Below are positions 37,001-48,300 of a stretch of 64,000 nt of DNA, piece by piece. Each line of letters opens with the position of its first letter. Positions within the stretch are counted from its first letter, which is position 1. Made by a program: the position numbers and the translations under genes. The notes below the pieces were generated by a model. It was not told the origin of the DNA. It did not search any database and was given only the letters and a program-made list of their open reading frames with translations. The DNA is from Nissolia schottii (Eukaryota; Streptophyta; Magnoliopsida; Fabales; Fabaceae): assembly GCA_003254905.1 (NCBI GenBank), contig QANU01096872.1, positions 282,694-346,693 of the forward strand. Reading direction: 5' to 3'.

Positions 37001-40000
37001 TTGTACTTCTGTATTCTCCCAAACACTTCTCACCAAAGGGACAAAAGAACTGTGAGATAACCACATGTTCTCAAACCTAAGAGGCAAACGCTTATATTAA
37101 AACTGTCTTGTTCTTAGGAACCAAAAGATTGTGTAGATTTATTACTTTATCGATTTTCTCATGTACATTTTAAAATGTGTTATTATTATTGTTATTGTTA
37201 TTGTTATTGTTGTTGTTGTTTCATTCTCATTCTCATTAGTATTATTATTATGATTATTATTATTATCATCATCATTATTATTATTATTATTATTATCATC
37301 ATCGTTATTGTTATGTGCAATATCTATTGTTGTTGTTGTTGTTGTTGTTGTTTTTTAATGAAAATTTGGACAATATATTAACTCACAGGCAGTGGCTGAT
37401 AAGATCAATATTCTGAAAAGGAAGTTAACTGAGGGAGATTTCAGTGCCCTCAAGGAGATTCGTGAAACAGTTTTACAGCTGAATGCACCATCCCCGTTGG
37501 TATGTTCTTTTTAGCAGTAGGCTTAACAATGACATGATATGACAAACATATTTCTTTCTTTTGACTCTTATAGTTGCATATGAATTGAAGAGGTCTTAAA
37601 CTAATTGAGTTTATTGAAAATTTGGTTTTTAATAGGGCTCAACGGCTTCGTTTGATTTATGTAGCTAACCACACCTGATGGGAAATTGTTTTCAGGTTGA
37701 GGAATTGAAAACTAAGATGAAGGGTTCTGGAATGCCTTGGCCTGGTGATGAAGGTGAACAACGCTGGGAGCAAGCATGGAAGGCTATAAAAAAAGTAAGG
37801 TTTATCTCCATGCAAAGTATGTTGCATGAACTTGGTAGATTCCTGTTTGACTAAAGTTTATGTCTTGATCCGAAAATTAAAAGAGTTTTCTTTTATTGTA
37901 TAGTTGGGCCACACTACTGCCCTTACAGTTTTCACATGGTCAGCATAAATCTGAATTTTCTACAAGGCATTATCAGAGGCCAATCTTTATGTGCTCGTTT
38001 CTTTCGATTTCTTATTAAATACTCTTTGTTCTAATAACTTAGGTGTTTTGTAACTCAAATGTTCTCAGATGCTGTTGCCTTGAATCACCTTTTATAGAAT
38101 TGTTCCTGGATACCTTTTTCTTCAATTCTGAATTTTATTGTCTCTCTCATAAAGATCAAGATTATACCAATCCTTAATGTGACACATGGAATGGGTTTTT
38201 AAAACCCTAGAATTTTAAATCAATTTAAGTTTGTAACCTTGATTTATTTTGCCATGCAGTTTTACACAATCTACTATCCACTGATTTTCCTTGTTCCTCG
38301 TTAACTTTCGTAAATTTGCCTCAAATTGTTGCACTTGTACATGGTAGTAATGTGCAACCCAAACAACTGTCTTGCAAATGGGCTTATTTTAGACGTATGG
38401 TTTATTTACCTTGCTTTAAATTTTAGGAAACATAATCTTTCTGGTGCTCCTACTGTATAATCTCATTTTTAGTGCTCATGAATCAATATCATTGACTTGT
38501 TTAATTCACAAAAGGTGTGGGGTTCAAAGTGGAATGAAAGAGCATACTTTAGCACAAGAAAAGTCAAACTCGACCACGAGTATCTTTCCATGGCTGTCCT
38601 TGTTCAGGAAGTGATAAATGCTGACTATGCTTTTGTCATTCACACAACTAATCCATCCTCTGGAGACTCATCGGAAATATATGCTGAGGTATAATTAACT
38701 TATTTCATGTTTTTGGGCCTATGCTTTCACACATTTGAAGAAACATATTCACCGTTTGAAGAAAGAATTGAAGGAAGCAAAGAGACATGATCGTCTTACT
38801 CTTTTGATACAGGTGGTAAAGGGACTTGGAGAAACACTGGTTGGAGCATATCCTGGTCGTGCTTTGAGTTTTATTTGCAAAAAACATGATTTAAACTCCC
38901 CTCAGGTAATTCTTACTTTTCTTTTTCTCAATAATGTATGTTTAGTTATCGATCTTTTTATGATTATGTTACAACAGCTACCACCCCCAAAGCCTTTTCC
39001 CACTACGGGGAGTTGGCTATCAAATAATGTCATTATGTCCTGTCATAAGCCGTTTCTATAACATACACCACATTGCTTACAGAGAAATAACCTAGCACCA
39101 ACACAATCGCATCATTGTATGAATTAAATAACAGAAAATCGCCAATTGAGGTTAGCAGAAGTGGTTGGATTCCTATCACAAATTCATGATCCCTGTGTCA
39201 TGGGTTTGAGTCCTGCTCACCACTAAGGTCCTCTATTGGTGGGAAACCCTCCGCACGGTGATTCCCTGCTGCTCAGGGGCAATGTCAATGAGTCCTCTGG
39301 GTGGCCTTGGACTGGCCCAGTTTGGGGAGGTGAGTGTGTTGACCATGGGCTAAGCCCAATAAGTGTCCTCACCATCGACTGGCTGGATTCCCAGTCCGGG
39401 CACTGGCACCTTGCCCGCTGGTATTGGGGTGCCTCCCTCTACTAGCATTTTGTTTATTAAAAAAAATTAAAAAAGAAAAAATGAAAAATGAAAATCAGAT
39501 TGGACATACGAAATTACCTTTACCAGTACTACATCTGTTTTTCCATTATTTTGCTAATAGTTCTGGGCTTCTTTAGGTCTTGGGTTATCCTAGCAAACCT
39601 ATCGGTCTTTTTATAAGACAATCCATTATTTTTCGATCTGATTCCAATGGTGAAGACCTAGAAGGTTATGCTGGAGCTGGCCTTTATGACAGGTAAACTT
39701 TTGCATTGTGTATCTCTTCGTTAACAAGCATGTTTGATTTAATTGATAGATATTTGGGAACAAATTTTATCTAATTGTTTTATTTTATCTTAATCAAGTG
39801 GTTCACTGTTTACCCTTGTAAGAAATATGATAGTGAAATTGAGGCAAAGCTTAGATTAAAGACCCGTCTGAAACTAATTGAACATGAAATTTGACTCGCC
39901 TAACTTGTCTTTAGCTTAAAAATGTTGTGTAAGGATAAGACTATCATCTTATATCTCCAAGCATATTACACTGAGTTAGGAAGTGCATTTTACTTTTGGC

Positions 40001-40342
40001 CTTTCTATTTTCTACCAACCTTAAATGTGAAAACTATATCAAGTTCCTTCTTTGCTGTTTATGTTGTTAACAATGCTGTATAAAGTTTCAGTTTCATGTT
40101 GTCTGACATTGGCTGACCGAGTTTTCTCTCTGAACAGTGTGCCAATGGATGAAGAGGAGAAAGTGGTGCTTGATTACTCATCTGACAAACTGATAATTGA
40201 TGGAAGTTTTCGCCAGTCAATCTTGTCAAGCATTGCTCGTGCAGGAAATGCAGTTGAAGAGTTGTATGGCTCTCCTCAGGACATTGAAGGTGTCATCAGG
40301 GATGGAAAAGTCTATGTTGTCCAGACCAGACCACAAATGTAA
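21326..40342 (+). CDS. GWD1: alpha-glucan water dikinase 1 (chloroplastic)
   Basis: The enzyme phosphorylates the C6 position of starch glucosyl units, using ATP and water, in the plastid; it starts transitory starch breakdown. I traced 33 coding exons: 21326-21604, 22215-22256, 22356-22465, 22606-22684, 22822-22913, 23003-23156, 23337-23606, 23748-24092, 24207-24317, 24422-24520, 24609-24812, 24894-24982, 26040-26174, 26389-26551, 26653-26742, 26826-27011, 27540-27602, 27697-27759, 27852-27911, 28040-28192, 28324-28407, 30590-30766, 30845-30951, 31097-31310, 31937-32040, 32776-32914, 33076-33201, 37389-37499, 37696-37794, 38515-38688, 38813-38905, 39577-39692, 40138-40342. Together 4536 nt, 1511 residues, all in phase. 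Domains: plastid transit peptide (about 1-90), two CBM45 starch-binding modules (from about 130 and about 465), the phospho-histidine domain with DVLSHVSVRARN (His about 1114), and the ATP-binding domain with RSDSNGEDLEGYAGAGLYDS (about 1425-1444), ending VYVVQTRPQM. Exons 7 and 11 contain in-frame repeats that make it longer than Arabidopsis GWD1. The exon 11 donor has an alternative at 24794. Confidence 0.95.
23451..23522 (+). repeat. three in-frame 24-bp repeats in GWD exon 7
   Basis: Three consecutive units (23451-23474, 23475-23498, 23499-23522) encode PSVSETKK, PSVSETKK and PAVSETKT, in the linker between the two LVQIQA-IRWE helical modules. The reading frame is unbroken. Confidence 0.92.
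24609..24704 (+). repeat. 48-bp in-frame duplication at start of GWD exon 11
   Basis: Units 24609-24656 and 24657-24704 encode VQSLEIEVEDDTMDIP and VQSLDIEIEDDTFKGI. Unit 1 begins exactly at the splice acceptor. Unit 2 is preceded by ATTCCAG, so it carries its own AG. Confidence 0.9.
24983..26039 (+). other. GWD intron 12
   Basis: An intron of 1057 bp between CG|GTGAGC and TTGTTCAG|G. It contains a (CA)n tract and no recognised element. Confidence 0.75.
25622..25648. repeat. (CA)n microsatellite
   Basis: About 13 perfect CA units followed by GA-rich sequence, inside GWD intron 12. Confidence 0.93.
27981..28024. repeat. (TA)n microsatellite
   Basis: Twenty-two TA units in GWD intron 19, shortly before the exon 20 acceptor at 28039. 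Confidence 0.93.
28560..28852 (+). mobile_element. TRIM-like retroelement A in GWD intron 21
   Basis: Short terminal direct repeats (28560 to about 28633 and 28783-28852), each starting TGTTA and containing ATAAAACCATT and TCACCTAACA, flank about 150 bp. A primer-binding-site-like TGGTGTGAGACCC, resembling the initiator-Met tRNA complement, follows the left repeat. The size and layout fit terminal-repeat retrotransposons in miniature. No matching target duplication. Confidence 0.5.
28918..29457 (+). mobile_element. TRIM-like retroelement B, interrupted by a MITE
   Basis: The left terminal repeat starts at 28918, is broken after 28934 by the MITE, and resumes at 29176 to end at 29239. The right repeat is 29387-29457 (CCATTCAATTGCCTCTACCC against CATTTAATTGCCTCCACCC in the left). 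A primer-binding-like TAGTATTAGAACC follows the left repeat. Flanking GTAGC (28913-28917) and GTTGC (29458-29462) match at four of five bases. It belongs to the same family as element A. Confidence 0.6.
28935..29175. mobile_element. MULE-type MITE nested in TRIM B
   Basis: The two halves are long inverted repeats: GAGTAAAATATCATTTT at the left is matched by AAAATGATGTTTTACTC at the right, and GAAGTTGGTAGCTTCC by GGAAGCTGCCAACTTC further in. A perfect 10-bp direct duplication TATAAAAATC lies at 28925-28934 and 29176-29185. The structure is nearly a full hairpin. Confidence 0.88.
29668..30084. mobile_element. hAT-like MITE in GWD intron 21
   Basis: Termini CATAGTTAAGAAAACCAGAC and, reversed from the right, CCAAGGTTAAGAAAACCAGAC are near-perfect inverted repeats. 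TTTATAA flanks both ends (29661-29667 and 30085-30091). The AT-rich interior around 29870-29985 is clearly homologous to 63850-63975. Confidence 0.75.
30167..30324 (-). mobile_element. Au-like SINE in GWD intron 21
   Basis: Read on the minus strand it starts GGTGAGCCTCAACACAATGG (A-box-like) and has a B-box-like GTTCAAACC. It ends with a GCACTAGGTTGCCC segment followed by TTT, the usual layout of the Au SINE family found widely in flowering plants. It is diverged. Confidence 0.7.
33602..37095 (-). mobile_element. 5'-truncated L1-type LINE in GWD intron 27
   Basis: Minus-strand fragments run in LINE order: linker LKDSLKVWNRDVFGDI (about 36960), reverse transcriptase with the catalytic-type FADDT (about 35200), WEVCCRPKKKGGLGFRN (about 34740), and the C-terminal zf-RVT domain WSLDFAGLFTCKSFFQFL (about 34260). 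The frame is broken many times. The 3' end is marked by a T run at 33602-33615 on the plus strand, that is, a poly-A tail. The endonuclease region is missing. Replication activity is not possible from this copy. It is antisense to GWD. Confidence 0.85.
36008..36535 (-). mobile_element. solo LTR nested in the LINE
   Basis: On the minus strand it begins TGTTACATACCCTAACAACC and ends GTTGTTACA. A perfect 5-bp target duplication CAAAC lies at 36003-36007 and 36536-36540. A TATA box (CTATAAATAGCAGAGGG on the minus strand) is present twice because of an internal tandem duplication of 94-bp units (starting about 36171 and 36265). Confidence 0.85.
37178..37355. repeat. compound trinucleotide repeat
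   Basis: Runs of TTA, TTG, TCA and ATT triplets at the end of GWD intron 27, shortly before the acceptor at 37388. Confidence 0.9.
39141..39489 (+). mobile_element. tRNA-derived SINE in GWD intron 31
   Basis: An A box TAGCAGAAGTGG at 39153-39164 and a B box GGTTTGAGTCC at 39203-39213 form an RNA polymerase III promoter. The GC-rich body ends in an A-rich tail. GAAAATC at 39134-39140 and 39490-39496 is a candidate target duplication. Family not identified. Confidence 0.7.
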
Positions 40343-41383
40343 GCCTCTAGACCAGTATCACCAAATCCAATTGCGTCAACTATGTTCACCAATGACAGTG
40401 ATGTAGCTTCTGCGAGTTTGAGAGTAGACGTGCGGATTACCAAATTTGGCTTATAGACATGATGTAAGTTATATTTTAAAATAAGGAATAATTACAAGTG
40501 TAACCATGAAATAATGTAAATTAATATTGTCCTATTCTTTTCAACCCACTATATATCATCTGAAATTCTTCTTCCTACCAAACTGGTTTTTTCCTCAAGG
40601 TCTATATGGACGAACGATGATTAGGTTGAATAACATGCGACTGGATTCATTATTTCAATATTTATTTATATTCATAGTACCTTTTTAAATTGTGCTCAAC
40701 AGTTAACACAAGTTAATGTCATTAGAGTACTGCTATATTGGTAACATAAAAAGAGTACTGCTATATTCAATAGTTATCATTGAGTTTGATGTTAGCACTG
40801 TTTTGCTGTATGATAGTTATTTCTTTTAAGAGCGTGTAGTCGATGCCTTCATGAGATATGATAGTAGTGTGACTGCAAAGTGCTATGCAGTTTCGTGGCA
40901 ATTAAAACACAGGTTAGGACTTCAAATGGCACTTAGACATTTTAAGGTTTCACACTTCGTTCACTATTTTGTCACTCACCCGACAACATGGAAAGTAGAT
41001 GGAAATGGATGATACTCTATTTTTCTGGGTGAAAAACCGGGGCTAACCGTCCAAACACCTGATAAGGTAGCTTGAAACAGAAAATGGGCATTGTTAGGTT
41101 ATTTATAACACATTGTTAAGTGACTGATGCACCACATCATCGTTGATGGATTAAAAAGGCTTATCTTAATGGTTATAGTTGCCAGGTTTCTTACAGAGAA
41201 GTTACAAGCTGCTGCTTTATATAAAAATATCAGGACGATCACTAAATTTCCTCTCACCCTTCTCATATTTGTAAGGAGCATTATTTTTGCATTACTCACA
41301 ATGACACACTGAAGCAAGATACCTAATTATTAATGACAGTGAAACAAGAGACTCCAAACACAATGTCACTGAAAAGGGGTACT
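40343..41383. other. intergenic DNA between convergent GWD and SOUL genes
   Basis: It holds the 3' UTRs and terminators of both genes; an AATAA-rich stretch near 40480-40490 may serve GWD. No other gene seen. Confidence 0.5.
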
Positions 41384-42310
41384 CTACTTAGAAGGTGGAC
41401 AACCCTGTGCAGTGAGTCCTGAGACATTTATCCACACTTCATTCAAGCGCCCGGTGTTACGAAAGGAGGCATTGTACTGAGCAATGGTATAGGTGCCATT
41501 GTCCTGTATAGTTGCTGAACTTCCATACAGGTGGCGACGCTTGTTCAGGCTGCTTACAAGAGCTTCAAATTCTTTGTTGATATTACCATCCTTAGCAAAA
41601 CCACTGAACACCCTAACTGCCATGCATTGAGGTTTCCACTTCTCTAGCTGCAACTTGAGCTCAGGATTCGGCTGTGGCGGTTTCCCCTGAAAGCGAGCAG
41701 ATACATACATCCTTACAGCATAGCCATCCCCAGATGAGGATGAGGATGATGATGAGGGGATGCTAGTTAGGACCGGAGCAGTAAATGCAAGTTTTAAAGA
41801 ATTCGAATTGGCACCGTGAATATATTGATACAACCTGCAGGGGCATGATTTAACATAAAATGAAGAAAGATAGGTTACAAAACTAAACTATTTGCAGAAT
41901 TATAAAAGAAATTGTGTGCACTGGTGCGCTGTTTATACAACTATGATAGTATCATGCAACGTGATACCATCTCATAGAATACCCGAAAAAGTAGTAAATA
42001 GCATTTTTAGTCATAACAGGTTAAAATTAACATTAATTTGATATCTAGAATATAAGATGCAAGCTAGGCTAGCAATATGTGAAATGAAATAAAACCTGTG
42101 AAATCCGCTTTCGGTGGAATGCTCAAAGGAAGTTCCGGCAACAGGAGCTGACATCCATGCGGATTCAGTGTAGAGTCTAATCTGAAAATCTGATTCAGAC
42201 CTTATCACTGTGTACGTTGGTATTTCAATAGCGTGCACTGTGTTGCCACATAAGCCACACAATGATAAGAACGAGAAGCAGTAAAGTGAACTCATGAGTT
42301 TTGTTTCCAT
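41384..42310 (-). CDS. SOUL haem-binding family protein, secreted
   Basis: Two exons on the minus strand, 42096-42310 and 41384-41834, total 666 nt and encode 221 residues; the junction gives FHR|LYQYIHG in phase. A signal peptide is clear (hydrophobic residues about 7-26, before HAIEIPTYTVI). The SOUL domain follows: YTVIRSESDFQIRLYTESAW, LAFTAPVLTSIPS, then YVSARFQGKPP and MAVRVFSGFAKD, ending in the conserved NEVWINVSG. SOUL/HBP proteins bind haem and other tetrapyrroles; this one resembles the Arabidopsis At1g17100 group. Its path outside the cytosol is inferred from the signal peptide. A run of eight serines lies between the two halves of the domain in a loop that varies in the family. 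The gene is convergent with GWD, with about 1 kb between stop codons. Confidence 0.9.
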
Positions 42311-44512
42311 AAGCTTTCTTTGTCTTTCTTAGCTATAATATGATGAGCCTGATCAATTTTACCTGAACTATATGATTTGAACCCTGTCTTCAAATAGGCA
42401 GAGCAAAACTCTCACATTTAAGTAATTTAAGTGGGCTGTCGTCACTAAACCACTTTATTTGTACGATGTTTAACGATGCTTTAAGTGTAATTACTTTTTA
42501 ATATATTTTATTCAACCATGTTATAAAAACGATTAAGATACGATGAAAAGTTATATTATAATTTGAACCATTTACATGTGCCAAACTGTATGTATATTAT
42601 AGAGAGAGAATGTATCATTTCGTGGGAGCAACAAATTCTAACTATTGGATGTTAATATCATAAAGATTATTAAGAGTCCCATCATTCTGTTTGAGACAAA
42701 AATGATGATGAACGAACTACGTGTTTATACGTTATTGGATGCTCAATTCAAGATATTTTTTGTTTCAAATATTTGTTAATTTTTCAAGAGTCCATATTAT
42801 TATAAATTGTTTAATATATAAAATATTTTTTTGTTCGGATACAACATGAACACAGCTCAAAAACTTTTAAATATAGCACTGACAGGTTTGGACATGACTA
42901 ATCATGAATTTTTTTATTTGAACGCTTTCAGACACGTGTGACACGTGTGTCTGTGTCTGCAGTATGTTGGCAACGTGATACGGTAGTCTGATGAATGTTT
43001 GTGTTTCCTAGGCGAATAATCTTTCATTAGAGATATACATGTGTGGGTTTAACAAAACCAAACCCAATTTCATGACTTTGTCATTTCTTTAAGCCTAGAC
43101 ATGGCCTAATAATGAACCAACAAATGATCAAATCAAATTGGGTCAGTATGTTTAGATAACATATGAAGATTTGAATACTATATATATATTAAAGTTACAA
43201 AATTTTTGTAAAAAAAGGTCATAAAAATTTAGATGTAACAAATCAAATTTAAAAATTATAATACATATTTTAAAACAATTTATATCAATAAAAAAAACAT
43301 AATAATTTTTTTTTAGATGATTTAAAGTCTCCAACAAATTGCGGGCAAATCAGTTACAAGCATAACAGCCATAGTGCTGTCAAAAGGTTCAGAAAATATT
43401 GGCATTAAACGAGCCATCACGTTACCATCCCTTGATACATACAATGACAAACCCTGATACATACATAGATGCACTTAGGAAATACCCACCCGATTCATGT
43501 ATATCTCAATTAACAATAAAATTGCATAGTGATGTTATATAAAAAGCATATTAATTGAAGTGTCAAATTTTATAACTTATCATTAATTTTTAAAATATTA
43601 TAAAATTTAAAAAATTATATAATTGTAGACTGAGTTGAGTTAATTTAAAATATAATATGAACTCAGCCTAAAAGAAAATATCAAATCAAATTTAGTAATT
43701 CAAACTCAACCAAATATACATAGTGTCAAACCAAATTATTTTAGGCCGTCATGAACATATTTATAAAGTGCTGAAGTTGGCAGATTTTTGAAGTGAGCCA
43801 AACACTTCTGCTTAAACACAATAATTAGGATTGGGATTGTGACTTTGAGGATTATATATATATACACACACACATGAGTGATTTTATTCCTTCACAAATT
43901 GATTTTGTTGTCTCCCACTTCTCCTTTGAAGTGGCACACAACTGACACCTGCAATGCTTTCCTAATTCAGAAGTATTCAAGACCAAATATAGTAACTGCA
44001 TTAGCATTAATCTACCAGCATAAGTATAGAAGGAATCATAAGTGGGGCAATACCCTCTGATTTACCGGTTTTGATCGATCTAACTAGGTAGAGTCCAATC
44101 CTAATCCTAATCATAGTTCACTGTGAGTTTTCTGCATTATCTTCCCAAGAAAAAGGGGACAAAAGAATTTTGACATGTCAAAGATCTAGTGAACAAGGGC
44201 CCACATAAGGGAATTATATAATAAGTAAGGCTATCAAATTCTCAAATGCTTTGCTATTTTGTAAAAGTTAATAACTTAATATTGATTGGGCCTATTGAAC
44301 ATCATATCCTGATTCTGTGTGTGGGGCCAAGATTTTTCATGACAAGGCTTAATTTCGGTTCCATTTTAAATTTTACTATATCATATTAATATTTATGGAT
44401 TAATATGACATAAAAATAAAATTATTTTAAAAATGAGACTCTTCTTTTTAATAGAAGGTCCTAATTTTAGTTTTAAAAATTAGACTATTCTTTTCACTAT
44501 ATGTTAAGTGTC
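42311..44512. other. intergenic DNA, SOUL promoter side
   Basis: AT-rich, with a short (TA)n(CA)n tract near 43855-43874. No coding sequence or element with clear ends was found. Confidence 0.5.
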
Positions 44513-44515
44513 TTA

Positions 44516-45341
44516 GGTTGTGTTTGGTTTCGAGTACAAAACACAAATACAGGGACATGGGGACATAAAATCATGTTTGATTCTGAAGATAGGTACAAAA
44601 ATTTGGGTCTTAGAACAAAAAGTTAGTACATTTTTTATACCTCTGTTTTTCTGGGACACGGAAACAGGGACAAAGACACAATTTTAATGAAGTTTTTTGT
44701 TCCTATTTTGCCCATATCATATTTTGTTAGTGTCAACTTTTCCCTTGTCATTTTTTCCCCTAAACCCACAACTATTCGCAAACCGACCACCAAGCCACCT
44801 GCCTCCGTCAGACCCCCTCGCCATCACCACTACCTCCAGATCCACTAACTCCACACCATCAATAGCAACAACAACAACAATGAGCCCAAATCTACAAACA
44901 GAAAAAGTAGAAGAAGAGGGGGTGAACCCAAATATACCAGTGGAGCCAGACCTAAGCAGAGGTCAAAGTGGCAGAGGCGACTTCAACCTCGATGACGAGT
45001 CTTGGTTGTGGTTGAGCCACCGCCACAACCTCAGGCGATGGAAGAAGGAGGAAGAAGAAAGAAGAGGTAGAAGGAGGAAGAAGAAGGATGAAAAATCCTT
45101 TTGTATCCCATTTTCTTTTTTTCTTTTAATAATTTTGTGGACGAAAGGGTATTCAATGTCTTTTGTCATGTTTTTTTTCTTCTGTATTGTCACTATAAAA
45201 TCAAACAAGGTACAAATGTAATAAATTGTATCTTGTACATCATCATTAAACAGACCACAAGATTGAATGCAAGACTTATTTTTTATGTCCCTGTCCTCAT
45301 ATCTCTATATTTTAGTATTGTATTCCTGACCAAACGTAGCC
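44516..45341. mobile_element. Tourist-like (PIF/Harbinger) element with large interior
   Basis: The left end GGTTGTGTTTGGTTTCG is matched, reversed, by the right end GGCTACGTTTGGTCAGG, and similarity continues through ACAGGGACATAAAA for about 60 bp. The trinucleotide TTA flanks both ends (44513-44515, 45342-45344). The interior has an open frame (44697-45221) that is Ser/Thr/Pro-rich then Glu/Arg/Lys-rich; I recognise no protein family, and it may be captured or low-complexity sequence. Confidence 0.75.
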
Positions 45342-45368
45342 TTATATTATAAGACTTGATTGTATAAG

Positions 45369-48300
45369 TTTTTTTCTTTTTGATAAGTTCATTCATAATT
45401 TTATTAAAGACTTCAAAATGGTAGGGTTCACCATTACAGAGAATCCCAAGCCATCGAGTGTTTGTTTGGGTGAGCATTTGCGACCCCCCAAACCTCAGCT
45501 TGCAACACCAAAATTGATTTTGATGTTGTTTGGTTTGAGTTTAGAAAGATTTTCAAACCCAATTATAGCTCTAAAATGGGGTTTGTTCAAAAGCAAAAAT
45601 TTCAAGCTTCTCCGTTTCCAAAATCCCATCCAATGCACAATAAAATTTTCAATACCAACTTTGCCTTCACTTTTGTTATTACATCTTCATGTCATTGAAA
45701 AATAAATGTTTTTTTTTTCTTTTCCTTCATTTTTTATCTTCCTTTGTCTTCTAATAAAATTTCATTATAATTTTTTTTATGTCAAAAGTGCTTAAACCAC
45801 CGTTAACAAGGTGACAAGCAATTGTACATGAAACAAGGAAATCAGAGCTAATGAAAAAGCAAAAGGAAATAATAAAAGAAAAACATTGCATTGTTGTTGT
45901 ACATACCAAGCAAGCTCTGCTCATCAAAAACCAAAACAAAAAATTGTTTAAACTAAACCTGTCAACGAATCACAAAAACCAAACGGAGGTCAAGTTGCCA
46001 CCTAGTCCAACCCTTTCAACTATACCATCAAGGTTGGGATAGATTCCTAGCCCAGCAATGCCACCTACTTGACACCACAAGACAACAAAAAACCAATCTT
46101 TACATATATCACCAAAACAAATGTACCTGTGTCATAGGCTTAAACACTCAAGGGTGTTCAACCATTATTCCAATAGAATCTTCATCTTCTAAGGGAGGAA
46201 GGATATTGTGGTAAGTCATTTGTTGCGCTAGTAAATCTATCATCTAACCTTTCATCCAATATCCGAGTTTAACTTTGACCATCCACATTTTATAGGTCCC
46301 AATTTGGTTGCTTGTTCTAAAAAATAAGTTTTTTTTGGTGTTCTAAATAGACCAAATCACTATATAAAAAAGCGTGTCCAGAGTTTTTTACTAAGGCCAA
46401 AAAGGTGACCTCCACACCAAGCCATGAAGAAAGACCAAGCCATGAAGAAAGCTATCGGGTTTATGGGGGCAACACCATGGTATCTCCCACCAAGCAAGAC
46501 ACCCATACCATAACAAGCAGGATTTAGGACAAGAAAAGAAGAGATGCTCAACCGATTTAGTTTCTAATAGACAGAAAGCGCACAAAGCTTCACCTTGGGA
46601 GATGATACTGAACCTACTTAGTTTATCTCTAGTTGAAAGCTTTTCTTATAGGACAAAACAAACCGAAAACTCAACTCTTGGGGTTGCTAGACCTTTCCAT
46701 GCCAGTCTAACCGCTGACACCTCTGCTTTAGGATCCCAACCTTGTTTTTGAACCTTCACTGCAAAGGATTAGACATTGTATTCTCCGAATTGACAGAATC
46801 TTCAACTCGTCTTGTGTACCTGCACAAAGTGCAAACTATTTCAATATAGTTTTAACGGCCAAAAAATCATTACCAGTATGCAAGAGATTAGTTCCCTTAC
46901 AGAAGCCTCTTAGGAACGATTTAAAAAAACATGCACTTTAACTTTAACTAAAAACAAATAAAACTTTCCTTTTCTGAATAAAGATAAACTCTTTTATAAT
47001 GAACATAAATATACATGATAAAAATACGTAACTGGTCCGAAGATCCTGCATGTATACAATTGGGGTGCACTCTAGACATGACTCGATCATGAAATAAAAT
47101 AAAACTAACATGCACTATAGGTAGTTTCACCTCAAGGTGAACTATTGGCTCTTGAATTTTGACATCATTGCACTGACCATAAACTCCATGCACTGCTACT
47201 CCGCTTTGTAACCTATAACAGGAGGGAAAAGTTGAGGGGTGAGAACTCTAGGAAGAGTCTTAGCGAAAGGTCATATGCACGATGACATGGGACACTTTGA
47301 AAACATGACATGCATATGCAATACATAATTTATAACAAACATAAAACATTTATATAATAATAACTAATACATAAAAACATTTGAAAACATAATTCAGTTG
47401 GGAGTTCTCTAGATAAACGTCTTGAACATTACGGTTTAGCTGTTCCTGAAATGTCTGGGCTTTACGATCTTGCCTAAATCTAAATGACATGATACATGAC
47501 ATCGGGCTTTACGGTCTTGCCCTAAATCTACATGATCTACTTTACAATCATACAAGGTATACCAGGGTCAACTTAGGTTGTTGTTGACTTACAGTTCTAT
47601 CCTAGATTTAACTCCCATGAAAAGAGTTTAAATACATGACATAACATGATTATAATATCACAGTCCTTTATCTGATACTGATAGCATAACATGACTTAAT
47701 TTCATAAATGTTTTATCTTTGAAAAATATAGGTAAACTAAGATCTCATGCTTAGAGAGGTTCCTATGTAAGAGAGGTGCGTCACAATGGACAACTTAAAC
47801 ACCAAGTCTTGTCCTAGTCAGAACCTTTCCTTAACATAAATCTTCTCCTACCAGAATCTTTCCTTAACCAAAATCTTTTGTTAAAGGTTTCTACTAAGCC
47901 TAACCAAACATTTTTAATAATGTGAATATTTATATCACTTAATACTAATCATACACATGCAACGTGTCTTTTTTAATGCAATAAAATAGGTGGTCTCATG
48001 TAGTTCAAAAATAGTTTCATGACTTTCTAAAATAGTTTCATAAATATTTCATAAATAACTACTTTCATAAATAAAGAAGGTTTTTAAAATAAATCATTAT
48101 TTTCTTAAATAAGAAAATTCCTAAATAATAATAATAACTAATTACATAATTACTTAAAATAAAACATTAAGTTCCACCTACTAGGATTTTATAAACATGC
48201 ATAAATAAAATAATTCTAAAAATAAATAAATAAATAAATAACTTTTTAAAATAAATACATGGTCTAAAATAGACCACAATGAAAGTCACTCCCTTTAAAA

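Noticed and set aside
37175..37381. 68-codon frame of repeated Tyr, Cys and Ile
   Set aside because: Translation of the trinucleotide microsatellite.
38813..38905. suspected frameshift in GWD exon 31
   Set aside because: Recounting the A run (six A at 38879-38884) restores CKKHDLNSPQ in frame; the exon is 93 nt.
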